Translations under genes and position numbers: made by a program
Notes under the pieces: generated by a model
What the model saw: the letters and a program-made list of their open reading frames with translations, nothing else
Database searches by the model: none
Told to the model about the DNA's origin: nothing
Assembly (NCBI GenBank): GCA_905233515.1
Contig: CAJOEQ010000031.1
Span: 1 to 7,854 of the forward strand
DNA: 7,854 bases
Direction: 5' to 3'
Source: an uncultured Synergistales bacterium
GTDB taxonomy: Bacteria; Synergistota; Synergistia; Synergistales; Aminobacteriaceae
In this document: one piece after another, positions 1-5,871 of the stretch
Layout: each line of letters starts with the position of its first letter
How positions within the stretch are numbered: the first letter of the stretch is position 1

Positions 1-1
1 T

Positions 2-496
2 GTGATTCTGCGCGGTAATGACTGGTCAGGCATAAGAGAGTCAGAACGTGAATTAAAATTTATACGCGATGACTATATAATTAACGGGCGGGCTGATTTA
101 ATTTGCTTTAGTGATAATAAGCTCGAAATTGTAGAGTTCAAAACCGGTACAAAGCCTAATATAAATATTAATCATGATAGAAGCAGGCTCGAAAATCACA
201 AGCGGCAATTAAATATTTACGCTTATATATTTTCACAGACGACTGGGCAGAAGGTCGACAACTTGAAATTATATTACATGTTCGACAATGGCACATCGCC
301 CGAAATTATTTATAATTATAACGAGTCAGAAGCCAGCGAGATAATTAACGGTTTTGACGAGATTATAAATCAGATTCGCAGCAAAAATTTTAATATACGC
401 ACTAATATTCATGAGACTTGCAGGGAATGCGAATTTAGATTTTATTGCGGACGTGATGAGTCCATTGAAAATATTTTAGCGCAAAACATGAAATAA
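2..496 (+). CDS. PD-(D/E)XK nuclease domain protein with C-terminal cysteine cluster, C-terminal part (5' end beyond window)
   Basis: This is probably the C-terminal nuclease domain of a larger DNA-processing enzyme, such as a UvrD/Rep-type helicase-nuclease or a RecB/Cas4-like exonuclease. The visible residues follow the family pattern. A conserved Glu lies near residue 14-16, GRADL carries the metal-binding Asp32, EFK gives Glu45 and Lys47, and QLNIY matches the QxxxY motif (Gln69, Tyr73). Near the end, Cys140, Cys143 and Cys149 form C-x2-C-x5-C, the spacing used with one upstream Cys to hold a 4Fe-4S cluster in AddB and Cas4. The upstream Cys and any N-terminal domain are absent. The GTG at position 2 sits at the very edge with no visible SD site, so I read the gene as truncated by the window. 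It lies 43 nt before recD2 in the same direction, suggesting a shared DNA-repair operon. The nuclease fold is fairly sure; the full protein's identity is not. Confidence 0.75.
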   Translation: MILRGNDWSGIRESERELKFIRDDYIINGRADLICFSDNKLEIVEFKTGTKPNININHDRSRLENHKRQLNIYAYIFSQTTGQKVDNLKLYYMFDNGTSPEIIYNYNESEASEIINGFDEIINQIRSKNFNIRTNIHETCRECEFRFYCGRDESIENILAQNMK

Positions 497-539
497 ACGC
501 CTCAATTAAAGCAATAAAGAAAGGTTATATGATTTATAG

Positions 540-2723
540 ATGGAAAAACTCAAAAAATGTTTAATTAAAATCGTTACATTTCACAATGAAGAAAACGGCT
601 ATAGTGTTCTCAAATGTAATAATGATGATTACGGTTTTATAACTGTAGTAGGACATATGCCGCAGCCTCATCCTGATACTACTTTTGATTTTCGCGGTGA
701 ATGGAAAATTAATCCCAAATATGGCCGTCAATTCGTTTTTGACAGTTTCGAAGAAGTTTACCCAGTTACTGAAGACAGTATAGAAAAATATTTAGCGAGC
801 GGCTTATTTAAGGGTATAGGTCAGGAGATGGCGCGCCGTATAGTTGACAGATTCGGCAATGACGCTATAAAAATTATGAATGATGATATAAATAGATTGC
901 TGGAAATTCCCGGAATCGGCGAGTCAAAACTTGCTATGATTAAAGACAGCTGGGACGAATATAGAAAGATTCAAGACATTATGATTTTCTTAAAGGGTCA
1001 TGATTTAAGCACGAATCTAGCAATGAAAATTTATGATAAATACGGCGAGCAAAGTATAGAAGTACTTACAAAGAATCCATATAAACTCATAGAAATTGAA
1101 GGAGTCGGCTTTAAGACTGCTGATAATGCGGCTTATAAAATGGGATTCGGTAAAGAACGCCCCGAAAGAATCAGATCCGGAATAATTTACACCCTTGAAA
1201 AATTTGCTGATGATGGGCACTGTTTTGCGCGTAAAGACGAATTAATTATTAAAGCCTCAGAGATTCTAGAAATTCACAACGCATTAATTATGTCGCATTT
1301 GTACAAGTTAAAGGACGATGATTTTATTAAATCTGAAGACGATATTTATTATTTGCCTCAGATATATTATGCTGAAAAGGGATCAGCTGAAAAATTAATA
1401 AAGATTCTTAACGCTAAATCCGGCAAAAAAATCACTAATAAACAGGTAAAAAAGGGTGTCAACGGCAAAATTTTAGTAAACGGCGAACTTGTTGACTTAA
1501 GCGACGAACAAATTGAGGCAATTACTCAAGCAATGAATAATCAAGTCTTTATCATAACAGGAGGGCCAGGCACTGGAAAAACTACAGCAGTAAGAGCAAT
1601 TATAAAACTCTCTGAAGATAAGCACCGGAAAATTTTATTAGCTGCTCCCACTGGAAGGGCGGCCAAGCGTTTAGAAGAAGTAACAGGCCATCAAGCAAAG
1701 ACTATACATAGACTCGTAGGAATAAGATTCCCCGGTTATGCTGAACACGACGAGAACGAACCTCTTGACGGCGATACTTTAATAATCGATGAGGCCTCAA
1801 TGATTGATATAAATTTGCTTTATACTTTATTAAAAGCTGTACCGGTCGGCATGAAATTAATTTTTATAGGCGATATTGACCAGTTACCGAGCGTCGGCCC
1901 CGGAAAAGTTCTAGCAGATATGATTAACTCTCAAGTTATCCCGTATTACGCATTACAGCACATTCAAAGGCAGGAACAAGACAGCAAAATTACTATAAAT
2001 GCTCACAGAATAAATGACGGTTTTATGCCATATCTTAATGACGATAAGAGCTCAGATTTTTTCTTTACTCCGATACAAGATCCAGAAATCGCAGCAGATT
2101 ATATAATCAAATTCTGTAAAGAGAACATGCCTCCGGATAATCTAGAAAGCTGGGCAGATGTGCAAGTCCTTTCACCCATGAGAAAGGGAATTATAGGCGT
2201 TACAAATTTAAATAAGTTAATTCAAGACGCTATTAATCCATTCCCGAATATTCCCGAAATTTATTACTCACATTTTGTGATTCAGCGCGGGGAGACTCAA
2301 TATAGAATCAATGATAAAGTCATGCAGATAAAAAACGATTATAATAAATCCGTCTATAATGGCGATATAGGTATAATAACTTCTATTGACAAGATTAATA
2401 ATTCTTTAACAGTGAGTTTTGACGAGACAAGAAATAATATAAAATATGAATATTCAGAGCTTGAAAATTTAGTACTTGCTTATGCGATTACTATACATAA
2501 ATCACAGGGCTGTGAATACAAAAAAATTATAATTCCCATTATGATGTCTCAATATATAATGCTTCAGAGAAATTTGCTTTATACTGGAGTAACGCGCGCT
2601 AAAGAGTCATTAATCTTAGTAGGAGAAGAGAAGGCTATTTACTGCGCAGTAAATAATAATAAAATTTCACAAAGAAATACTAAACTTGATCAGAGACTGC
2701 AAATTTACTCAGAACTTGAATAA
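540..2723 (+). CDS. recD2: RecD2-type ATP-dependent 5'-3' DNA helicase (SF1B)
   Basis: This is a cytosolic DNA helicase of the RecD2/YrrC family, which in bacteria lacking RecBC acts in recombination and replication-fork repair. The 727 residues are full family length. The N-terminal OB-like segment includes HNEENGYSVLK (15-25). Helix-hairpin-helix repeats follow at about 91-106, 123-135 and 186-198 (GIGQ, IPGIGES, IEGVGFKTA). The motor motifs run in order: Q-motif near Gln324; Walker A GGPGTGKTT (341-349, Lys347); motif Ia AAPTGRAAKRL (368-378); Walker B IIDEAS with Asp417 and Glu418; motif III GDIDQLPSVGPG (444-455); the QRQ motif IV (476-478); TIHKSQGCEY (651-660); and LYTGVTRAKES (680-690). 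The ATG at 540 fits the usual start just before the OB strand. Its SD-like AGAAAGG (518-524) is 15 nt away, which is long, and an out-of-frame ATG at 529 is better spaced. It follows the nuclease gene and ends 46 nt before a convergent gene. Confidence 0.96.
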   Translation: MEKLKKCLIKIVTFHNEENGYSVLKCNNDDYGFITVVGHMPQPHPDTTFDFRGEWKINPKYGRQFVFDSFEEVYPVTEDSIEKYLASGLFKGIGQEMARRIVDRFGNDAIKIMNDDINRLLEIPGIGESKLAMIKDSWDEYRKIQDIMIFLKGHDLSTNLAMKIYDKYGEQSIEVLTKNPYKLIEIEGVGFKTADNAAYKMGFGKERPERIRSGIIYTLEKFADDGHCFARKDELIIKASEILEIHNALIMSHLYKLKDDDFIKSEDDIYYLPQIYYAEKGSAEKLIKILNAKSGKKITNKQVKKGVNGKILVNGELVDLSDEQIEAITQAMNNQVFIITGGPGTGKTTAVRAIIKLSEDKHRKILLAAPTGRAAKRLEEVTGHQAKTIHRLVGIRFPGYAEHDENEPLDGDTLIIDEASMIDINLLYTLLKAVPVGMKLIFIGDIDQLPSVGPGKVLADMINSQVIPYYALQHIQRQEQDSKITINAHRINDGFMPYLNDDKSSDFFFTPIQDPEIAADYIIKFCKENMPPDNLESWADVQVLSPMRKGIIGVTNLNKLIQDAINPFPNIPEIYYSHFVIQRGETQYRINDKVMQIKNDYNKSVYNGDIGIITSIDKINNSLTVSFDETRNNIKYEYSELENLVLAYAITIHKSQGCEYKKIIIPIMMSQYIMLQRNLLYTGVTRAKESLILVGEEKAIYCAVNNNKISQRNTKLDQRLQIYSELE

Positions 2724-2726
2724 ATA

Positions 2727-2762
2727 ACAGCGGCTCTTGCTTGAATGAGTGAGAACCGCTGT
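2727..2762. terminator. Shared terminator hairpin between convergent recD2 and the flavoprotein gene
   Basis: Bases 2727-2737 pair with 2752-2762 in an 11-bp stem with one mismatch (C2734 against A2755). Read on the minus strand the mismatch becomes a G-U wobble, so the stem is slightly better for the leftward transcript. The plus-strand exit is AAAAATTTTATT and the minus-strand exit is TTATTTATT. Neither has a perfect U-run, but both are U-containing. Its position in the 46-nt gap between two converging stop codons supports a bidirectional intrinsic terminator. Confidence 0.7.
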
Positions 2763-2769
2763 AAAAATT

Positions 2770-3342
2770 TTATTCTTTCATGAGTCCGGCTCCGGCATTC
2801 CATGCTTTAGCAACTTTTCCGCCAGTAGCGTAATATTCCATATTATATTGATCAAACATTACAGCTTTTAATTTCGACGGGTCAACTTTTCCGGCTGAAT
2901 TCAAAATATTTTCGTCCGCTATGACATTTACAATTTTGCCGACGACTCTAAAGTCCCCGTACATTTCGCGGACTTCTAATAATTCGCACTCCATTGTTAA
3001 AGAAAACTCGCTGATAATAGGTGCATCAACATTTTTACTTTTTTCAGCGTGAAAGCCTGTACGTGCAAATTTATCGGGCATTTTGTTGCCTGTTGCGATT
3101 CCGAAAAAGTCAGCTTCTTTTATATGATCTTCGTCTGCAAGTGCTACAGTAAAAGCCTTTCTCTCACGAATATTTGCGAGAGTCTTTCTGTCAGGTGCTA
3201 GGTTTAAAGCGATTTTGTCTTCTCCGCAAATTCCGCCCCATGCGACATTCATAACGTCAACTGTGTCATTTTCTCCGTAAGTTCCGACCATTAAAACGGG
3301 CATAGGAAATACTGCCGGCAAAACTCCTAAATCTTTTTTCAT
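2770..3342 (-). CDS. Flavin reductase-like FMN-binding split-barrel protein (flavoredoxin-like)
   Basis: This is a 190-residue cytosolic flavoprotein of the flavin reductase-like (FMN-binding split barrel) family. Such proteins bind FMN and act as flavin reductases or small electron carriers; the true substrate cannot be read here. Supporting motifs, counted from the chosen start, are PAVFPMPVLMVGTY (9-22), NVAWGGIC (32-39) in the flavin-binding loop, RKTLANIRERKAFTVAL (52-68), and ADFFGIATGNKMPDKF (77-92), the family's xDYFGxxSGxxxxDKF pattern. The frame stays open to an ATG at 3393, but that start has no SD site and the added 17 residues look non-homologous, so I chose the ATG at 3342, where family similarity begins. 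The SD AGGAGG (3365-3360) is 17 nt upstream, unusually far; in-frame ATT codons at 3351 and 3348 are better placed. It has its own transcript: a terminator lies upstream and a shared terminator downstream. Confidence 0.88.
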   Translation of the reverse strand: MKKDLGVLPAVFPMPVLMVGTYGENDTVDVMNVAWGGICGEDKIALNLAPDRKTLANIRERKAFTVALADEDHIKEADFFGIATGNKMPDKFARTGFHAEKSKNVDAPIISEFSLTMECELLEVREMYGDFRVVGKIVNVIADENILNSAGKVDPSKLKAVMFDQYNMEYYATGGKVAKAWNAGAGLMKE

Positions 3343-3359
3343 GTTAATAATATATAAAT

Positions 3360-3365
3360 CCTCCT
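3360..3365 (-). promoter_or_regulatory. SD site of the flavoprotein gene, unusually far from the ATG
   Basis: AGGAGG on the minus strand is the only good SD sequence ahead of the flavoprotein gene. It argues against the longer start at 3393, because it would then lie inside the coding region. It is 17 nt from the ATG at 3342, but only 8 and 11 nt from in-frame ATT codons at 3351 and 3348, so a non-canonical ATT start is a possible alternative. Confidence 0.6.
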
Positions 3366-3367
3366 GT

Positions 3368-3400
3368 AATATATTTATTTTATTATGGCACATTAGTCAA
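3368..3400 (-). promoter_or_regulatory. Possible promoter of the flavoprotein gene
   Basis: The minus strand has TTGACT (3400-3395), matching five of six bases of the -35 consensus. Two -10 options follow. TAAATA lies at 3377-3372 with a 17-bp spacer but a poor match. TATATT lies at 3373-3368 with a better match but a 21-bp spacer. It sits between the upstream terminator and the SD site, where a promoter is needed. The -10 is ambiguous, so this is tentative. Confidence 0.3.
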
Positions 3401-3408
3401 GCATTAAA

Positions 3409-3446
3409 TAAAGAAATCCCGGCAAGTTATCAATACTTAACCGGGA
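3409..3446 (-). terminator. Intrinsic terminator downstream of the coiled-coil membrane protein gene
   Basis: On the minus strand, TCCCGG (3446-3441) pairs with CCGGGA (3422-3417). Inside this, AAGT (3438-3435 on the minus strand) pairs with ACTT (3427-3424), separated by a small internal loop and closed by a 7-nt apical loop. The exit is ATTTCTTTATTT, a U-rich run. It lies about 40 nt after the stop of the 3486-3872 gene and separates it from the flavoprotein gene. Confidence 0.8.
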
Positions 3447-3485
3447 CTCTTTCTAAAGGAGGTGTATATGAGACGATAAAATTTT

Positions 3486-3872
3486 TTATTTCGCTAATTT
3501 TTTCATAGCCTCGACTCTTTCACGCTGTGCCTTTACTTGAGCTTCTAAACTTTCTAGCTGCTCTTCTTCGGATTTAAGCGACTGAGTTAACCTCTCTGAT
3601 AAACTTGTAGAAATTTGCTTTAAAGACTCAAACTCGGCTTTGATATTCTCTACATCAGTGAAGCCGCTTTTTTCGATTTTCGTGATTCTCTCGTCAAGTG
3701 CAGCAATGGCCGTATTAAGTTCTTTCTTGAATTCGTCAAGTTTGGGCGTAAATTTATTTTGCATGACAGTCCACATGACATTAAGCAATAATATTACACA
3801 GATTACGCCGATTATAATTTGTTTTTTCTTGTCTGCCTGTTTCGGAGAGTTATTATTTTTTTGCGCGCTCAT
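3486..3872 (-). CDS. Small membrane-anchored coiled-coil protein of unknown function
   Basis: I do not recognise this 128-residue protein. Its layout is clear. The N-terminal tail is short, polar and Lys-rich (1-18). A single hydrophobic segment follows at about 19-37 (IIIGVICVILLLNVMWTVM) with no signal-peptidase-like site. The rest, about 42-126, is charged and helical, with Leu/Ile/Val at heptad-like spacing broken once near SGFTD (69-73), so it probably forms a coiled coil. The Lys-rich N-terminus predicts a type II anchor with the coiled coil outside the cytoplasm. The start has GGAGG (3888-3884) 11 nt upstream and the recurrent AAATTTTT spacer. It lies 99 nt after rplL, beyond a terminator, so it may rely on read-through or an unseen promoter. 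Roles such as envelope spacer or division/secretion accessory are conceivable but not shown. Confidence 0.8.
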   Translation of the reverse strand: MSAQKNNNSPKQADKKKQIIIGVICVILLLNVMWTVMQNKFTPKLDEFKKELNTAIAALDERITKIEKSGFTDVENIKAEFESLKQISTSLSERLTQSLKSEEEQLESLEAQVKAQRERVEAMKKLAK

Positions 3873-3914
3873 TATAAAAATTTCCTCCGTTCGTGATTAT
3901 TATTCTTGAATATG

Positions 3915-3957
3915 AATATAAATATAAACAAAAGAGGCTCGTTAAAGCATGAGCCCC
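3915..3957 (-). terminator. Intrinsic terminator after rplL, end of the ribosomal protein cluster
   Basis: On the minus strand GGGGCTC (3957-3951) pairs with GAGCCTC (3940-3934) in seven pairs including one G-U, with a 10-nt loop. It is followed at once by TCTTTTGTTTATATTTATATT (exit about 3933-3915), a long U-rich tract. Its place 15 nt after the rplL stop marks the end of the rplJ-rplL transcript and separates it from the coiled-coil gene. Confidence 0.85.
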
Positions 3958-3971
3958 TATCACAAATCTTA

Positions 3972-4349
3972 CTACTTAACCTCGACTTCTGCGCCTGCAT
4001 CAGCGAGTTTCTTGCGAATCTCCTCAGCTTCTTCCTTGGATACGCCCTCTTTGATATTCTTCGGCGGGTTGTCAACAAGTTCCTTTGCTTCCTTGAGTCC
4101 TAATGAAGTAATTTCGCGGACTACTTTAATTACGCCGATCTTGTTTGCGCCCGGTGCTTTGTAGACTACATCAAATTCTGTTTTCTCTTCTGCTGCGGGT
4201 GCTGCTGCGGCTGCTCCGGGCATTGCTGCCATCATAACGGGAGCTGCTGATGCTGATACGCCGAATTTTTCCTCAAGAGCTTTTACCAGCTCAGAAAGGT
4301 CAAGAACTGACATTGTTTCAATAGCCTGAATGATTTCTTCTTTTGTCAT
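3972..4349 (-). CDS. rplL: 50S ribosomal protein L7/L12
   Basis: This is the stalk protein that binds as dimers to L10 on the large subunit and recruits translation factors such as EF-Tu, EF-G and IF2. At 125 residues it has normal length. The N-terminal dimerisation helices are about 1-33 ([30 protein letters not shown]). The Ala/Pro/Met-rich flexible hinge is about 34-55. The C-terminal factor-binding domain is about 57-125, with [22 protein letters not shown], the conserved [10 protein letters not shown] (83-92) and [25 protein letters not shown] at the end. The SD GGAGG is followed by AAATTTTATT and the ATG, a 10-nt spacer. It lies 39 nt after rplJ with no hairpin between, so the two are cotranscribed under the rplJ attenuator. 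rpoB would normally follow; here an intrinsic terminator does. Confidence 0.98.
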   Translation of the reverse strand: MTKEEIIQAIETMSVLDLSELVKALEEKFGVSASAAPVMMAAMPGAAAAAPAAEEKTEFDVVYKAPGANKIGVIKVVREITSLGLKEAKELVDNPPKNIKEGVSKEEAEEIRKKLADAGAEVEVK

Positions 4350-4388
4350 AATAAAATTTCCTCCGATTAATATAATAATAAATAAATT

Positions 4389-4928
4389 TTAAGCTGCTTC
4401 GCCCTCTTGTTTCTTGTCGCGAATCTGGGCAAGGCATGTAACAAAATTTCTGATTGTACCCGACAACACATTGACGAGTCCCGATAAAGGTGCTGCAATA
4501 GTCCTGACAACTTGACCGCGCATAACTTCTTTTGACGGAAGATCTGCGAGTGCTAATAATTGATTCAGGTCTAATAATTGAGTCTCTAACAAGCCGCCTT
4601 TAAGTATAAAAGCCTTCTGAGTCTTATCATTTACGTACTCTTTAAGGACTTTAGCGACGCTAACGGGATCATCATAGCATAACGCGAAAATATTAGGCCC
4701 CTTCATCATGCTTTCAGGAAGAGCGTTTAAACCTGCTTCCTTCATTGCGATTGCGAAGAGAGTATTTTTTGCTACTTTGAGTTCTCCGCCTGCCTCACGA
4801 ACTTTTGCGCGAAGTGCTGTACTCTGTGCGACCGTCATACCGCGATATTCACCTACAAAGACAGCTTTTGTCTTCTCGAGCTTAGTTCTAAGTCCGTCAA
4901 CGAGATCATATTTTATTTTTGCCGGCAT
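4389..4928 (-). CDS. rplJ: 50S ribosomal protein L10
   Basis: L10 anchors the L7/L12 dimers to 23S rRNA at the GTPase centre. As the L10(L12)4 complex it represses its own operon by binding the leader RNA. The 179-residue length is typical. Family landmarks are FVGEYRGMTV (24-33), REAGGELKVAKNTL (44-57) in the rRNA-binding domain, KGPNIFALCYDDPVSVAKVL (76-95) and LADLPSKEVMRGQVV (127-141). The C-terminal helix that binds L12 ends in the acidic, flexible DKKQEGEAA. The start is set by a strong SD AGGAGGTG (4947-4940), 11 nt before the ATG. The gene is separated from rplA by 180 nt holding the L10-type leader and a terminator, so its expression is controlled separately from the upstream rplKA genes. 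Confidence 0.98.
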   Translation of the reverse strand: MPAKIKYDLVDGLRTKLEKTKAVFVGEYRGMTVAQSTALRAKVREAGGELKVAKNTLFAIAMKEAGLNALPESMMKGPNIFALCYDDPVSVAKVLKEYVNDKTQKAFILKGGLLETQLLDLNQLLALADLPSKEVMRGQVVRTIAAPLSGLVNVLSGTIRNFVTCLAQIRDKKQEGEAA

Positions 4929-4949
4929 TTATTTAATTTCACCTCCTAA

Positions 4950-4994
4950 TAAAATCAAAAACTTCTCCTATTTTACACTATAAACAGGAGAAGT
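4950..4994 (-). terminator. Attenuator terminator in the rplJ leader
   Basis: On the minus strand ACTTCTCCT (4994-4986) pairs perfectly with AGGAGAAGT (4969-4961) in a 9-bp stem with a 16-nt loop. It is followed by TTTTGATTTT (4960-4951). This is a good intrinsic terminator placed inside the leader, upstream of the rplJ SD site, so it can stop transcription before rplJ-rplL. Its 5' arm can instead pair with an octamer at 5026-5019, which would disarm it. Confidence 0.82.
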
Positions 4995-4995
4995 A

Positions 4996-5090
4996 ATTAT
5001 TATCGCGTTAAAATTCTTTTCTCCTGAGCAGGATTTTATTTATTAAGTCATAAAGACTCCTGCTGTCTTAGGAATATATTTATTTCAGTC
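4996..5090 (-). promoter_or_regulatory. L10 leader-type autoregulatory RNA upstream of rplJ
   Basis: The minus-strand RNA has CCTAAGACAGCAGGA (5072-5058) and, further on, TCCTGCTCAGGA (5034-5023). AGCAGGA pairs with TCCTGCT, and the flanking TCCT (5073-5070) with AGGA (5026-5023), leaving an asymmetric AAGAC-type internal loop between them. Inside, AGTC-TTTAT-GACT forms a small hairpin (about 5058-5046). This conserved CCTAAGACAGCAGG...CCTGC..AGG pattern is the L10-leader signature known from many bacteria, where L10(L12)4 binds. In Bacillus subtilis the equivalent leader works by transcription attenuation, which fits the terminator just downstream. Family recognition is by eye and has not been tested with a covariance model. 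Confidence 0.82.
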
Positions 5091-5108
5091 AGAACGAAAA
5101 ATTTTATA

Positions 5109-5813
5109 TTACAATGCTAATTCTTTCTGTGCTAATGCAGGATCTACAGCGATTCCCGGGCCCATCGTCGGAGCTATTGCAATACTCTTTACGTAAGTTC
5201 CCTTAACTGAAGCGGGGCGGGCTCTGTAAATTGCCTGCAAAAGGGCTTTCACGTTGTCAAATAAATCATCAGTCGTGAAATCTTTTCGGCCTGCTGCATT
5301 GTGAGTTATTCCGGTCTTGTCTGCTCTGAATTCGACTCGTCCGGCTTTGATTTCTTTAACAGCATTTGCAAGCTCAAAAGTTACTGTACCAGTTTTTGCG
5401 CTGGGCATTAAACCGCGTGGGCCTAATACTTTGCCGAGTCTTCCGACTGATTTCATCATATCCGGTGTAGCGATTACTGCGTCGAAGTCCATAAATCCGC
5501 CTTGAATTTGCTGTACAAGCTCTTCACCGCCGACTATATCAGCTCCTGCGTCCTGAGCTTCCTTCATTTTTTCGCCTTGAGTGATGACTAAAACTTTTTT
5601 AGTTACTCCAGTGCCGTGCGGAAGTGATACAGTGCTTCTTACTTGCTGATCTGCGTGCTTAGGGTCGATTCCTAAACGCACGTGGACTTCTATACTTTCA
5701 TTAAATTTTGCCGTTGCTACAGTTTTGAATAACTCTACTGCTTCACGAAGACCGTATAATTTTCCTGCTTCGATTTTAGAGGCGGCTTCTCTGTATCTTT
5801 TACTGCGTTTCAT
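5109..5813 (-). CDS. rplA: 50S ribosomal protein L1
   Basis: L1 binds 23S rRNA at the mobile L1 stalk, aids release of deacylated tRNA from the E site, and in many bacteria represses translation of the rplK-rplA mRNA. The 234 residues match family length. Domain I comprises both termini; domain II is inserted at about 67-160. Clear markers are [32 protein letters not shown] (36-67, the RNA-binding face), [15 protein letters not shown] (130-144, the L1 signature) and [19 protein letters not shown] (158-176). The start has AGGAGGT (5826-5820) only 6 nt from the ATG, with a small hairpin touching the SD. It follows rplK by 58 nt and precedes the 180-nt rplJ leader. Confidence 0.98.
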   Translation of the reverse strand: MKRSKRYREAASKIEAGKLYGLREAVELFKTVATAKFNESIEVHVRLGIDPKHADQQVRSTVSLPHGTGVTKKVLVITQGEKMKEAQDAGADIVGGEELVQQIQGGFMDFDAVIATPDMMKSVGRLGKVLGPRGLMPSAKTGTVTFELANAVKEIKAGRVEFRADKTGITHNAAGRKDFTTDDLFDNVKALLQAIYRARPASVKGTYVKSIAIAPTMGPGIAVDPALAQKELAL

Positions 5814-5826
5814 TTTTTTACCTCCT

Positions 5827-5859
5827 AGTGGTCAATAACGAGTGAAAAACTCTTCCACT
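5827..5859 (-). promoter_or_regulatory. Hairpin abutting the rplA ribosome binding site
   Basis: In the minus-strand RNA, AGTGG (5859-5855) pairs with CCACT (5831-5827), and inside it GAGT (5852-5849) pairs with ACTC (5843-5840) around TTTTC. The two stems are joined by an asymmetric internal loop of AA against GTTATTGA. The 3' arm ends directly at the rplA SD (5826). This could be a translational control site, possibly for L1 itself, but the resemblance to an L1 site is unproven. Confidence 0.35.
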
Positions 5860-5871
5860 TTGCATTAAGAC

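Noticed and set aside
2743..2753. GAATGAGTGAG shared by the recD2 terminator loop and the minus strand near 7807-7817
   Set aside because: An 11-nt match, once as a terminator loop and once in the AT-rich right end, with different flanks; too short to call a dispersed repeat.
3343..3393. Longer flavoprotein start at the ATG at 3393
   Set aside because: No SD site upstream, the only good SD lies inside this extension, and the extra residues do not resemble the family's N-terminus.
3640..4164. Overlapping plus-strand open frames (about 65-89 codons) across the rplL and coiled-coil region
   Set aside because: They lie antisense to clearly real genes, have low-complexity Ser/Leu/Phe-rich translations typical of reversed Lys/Ala-rich coding DNA, and show no convincing SD site.
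4708..4983. 91-codon plus-strand open frame opposite the start of rplJ
   Set aside because: It is a reverse-strand shadow of rplJ and the leader, with no homology I recognise and no SD site.
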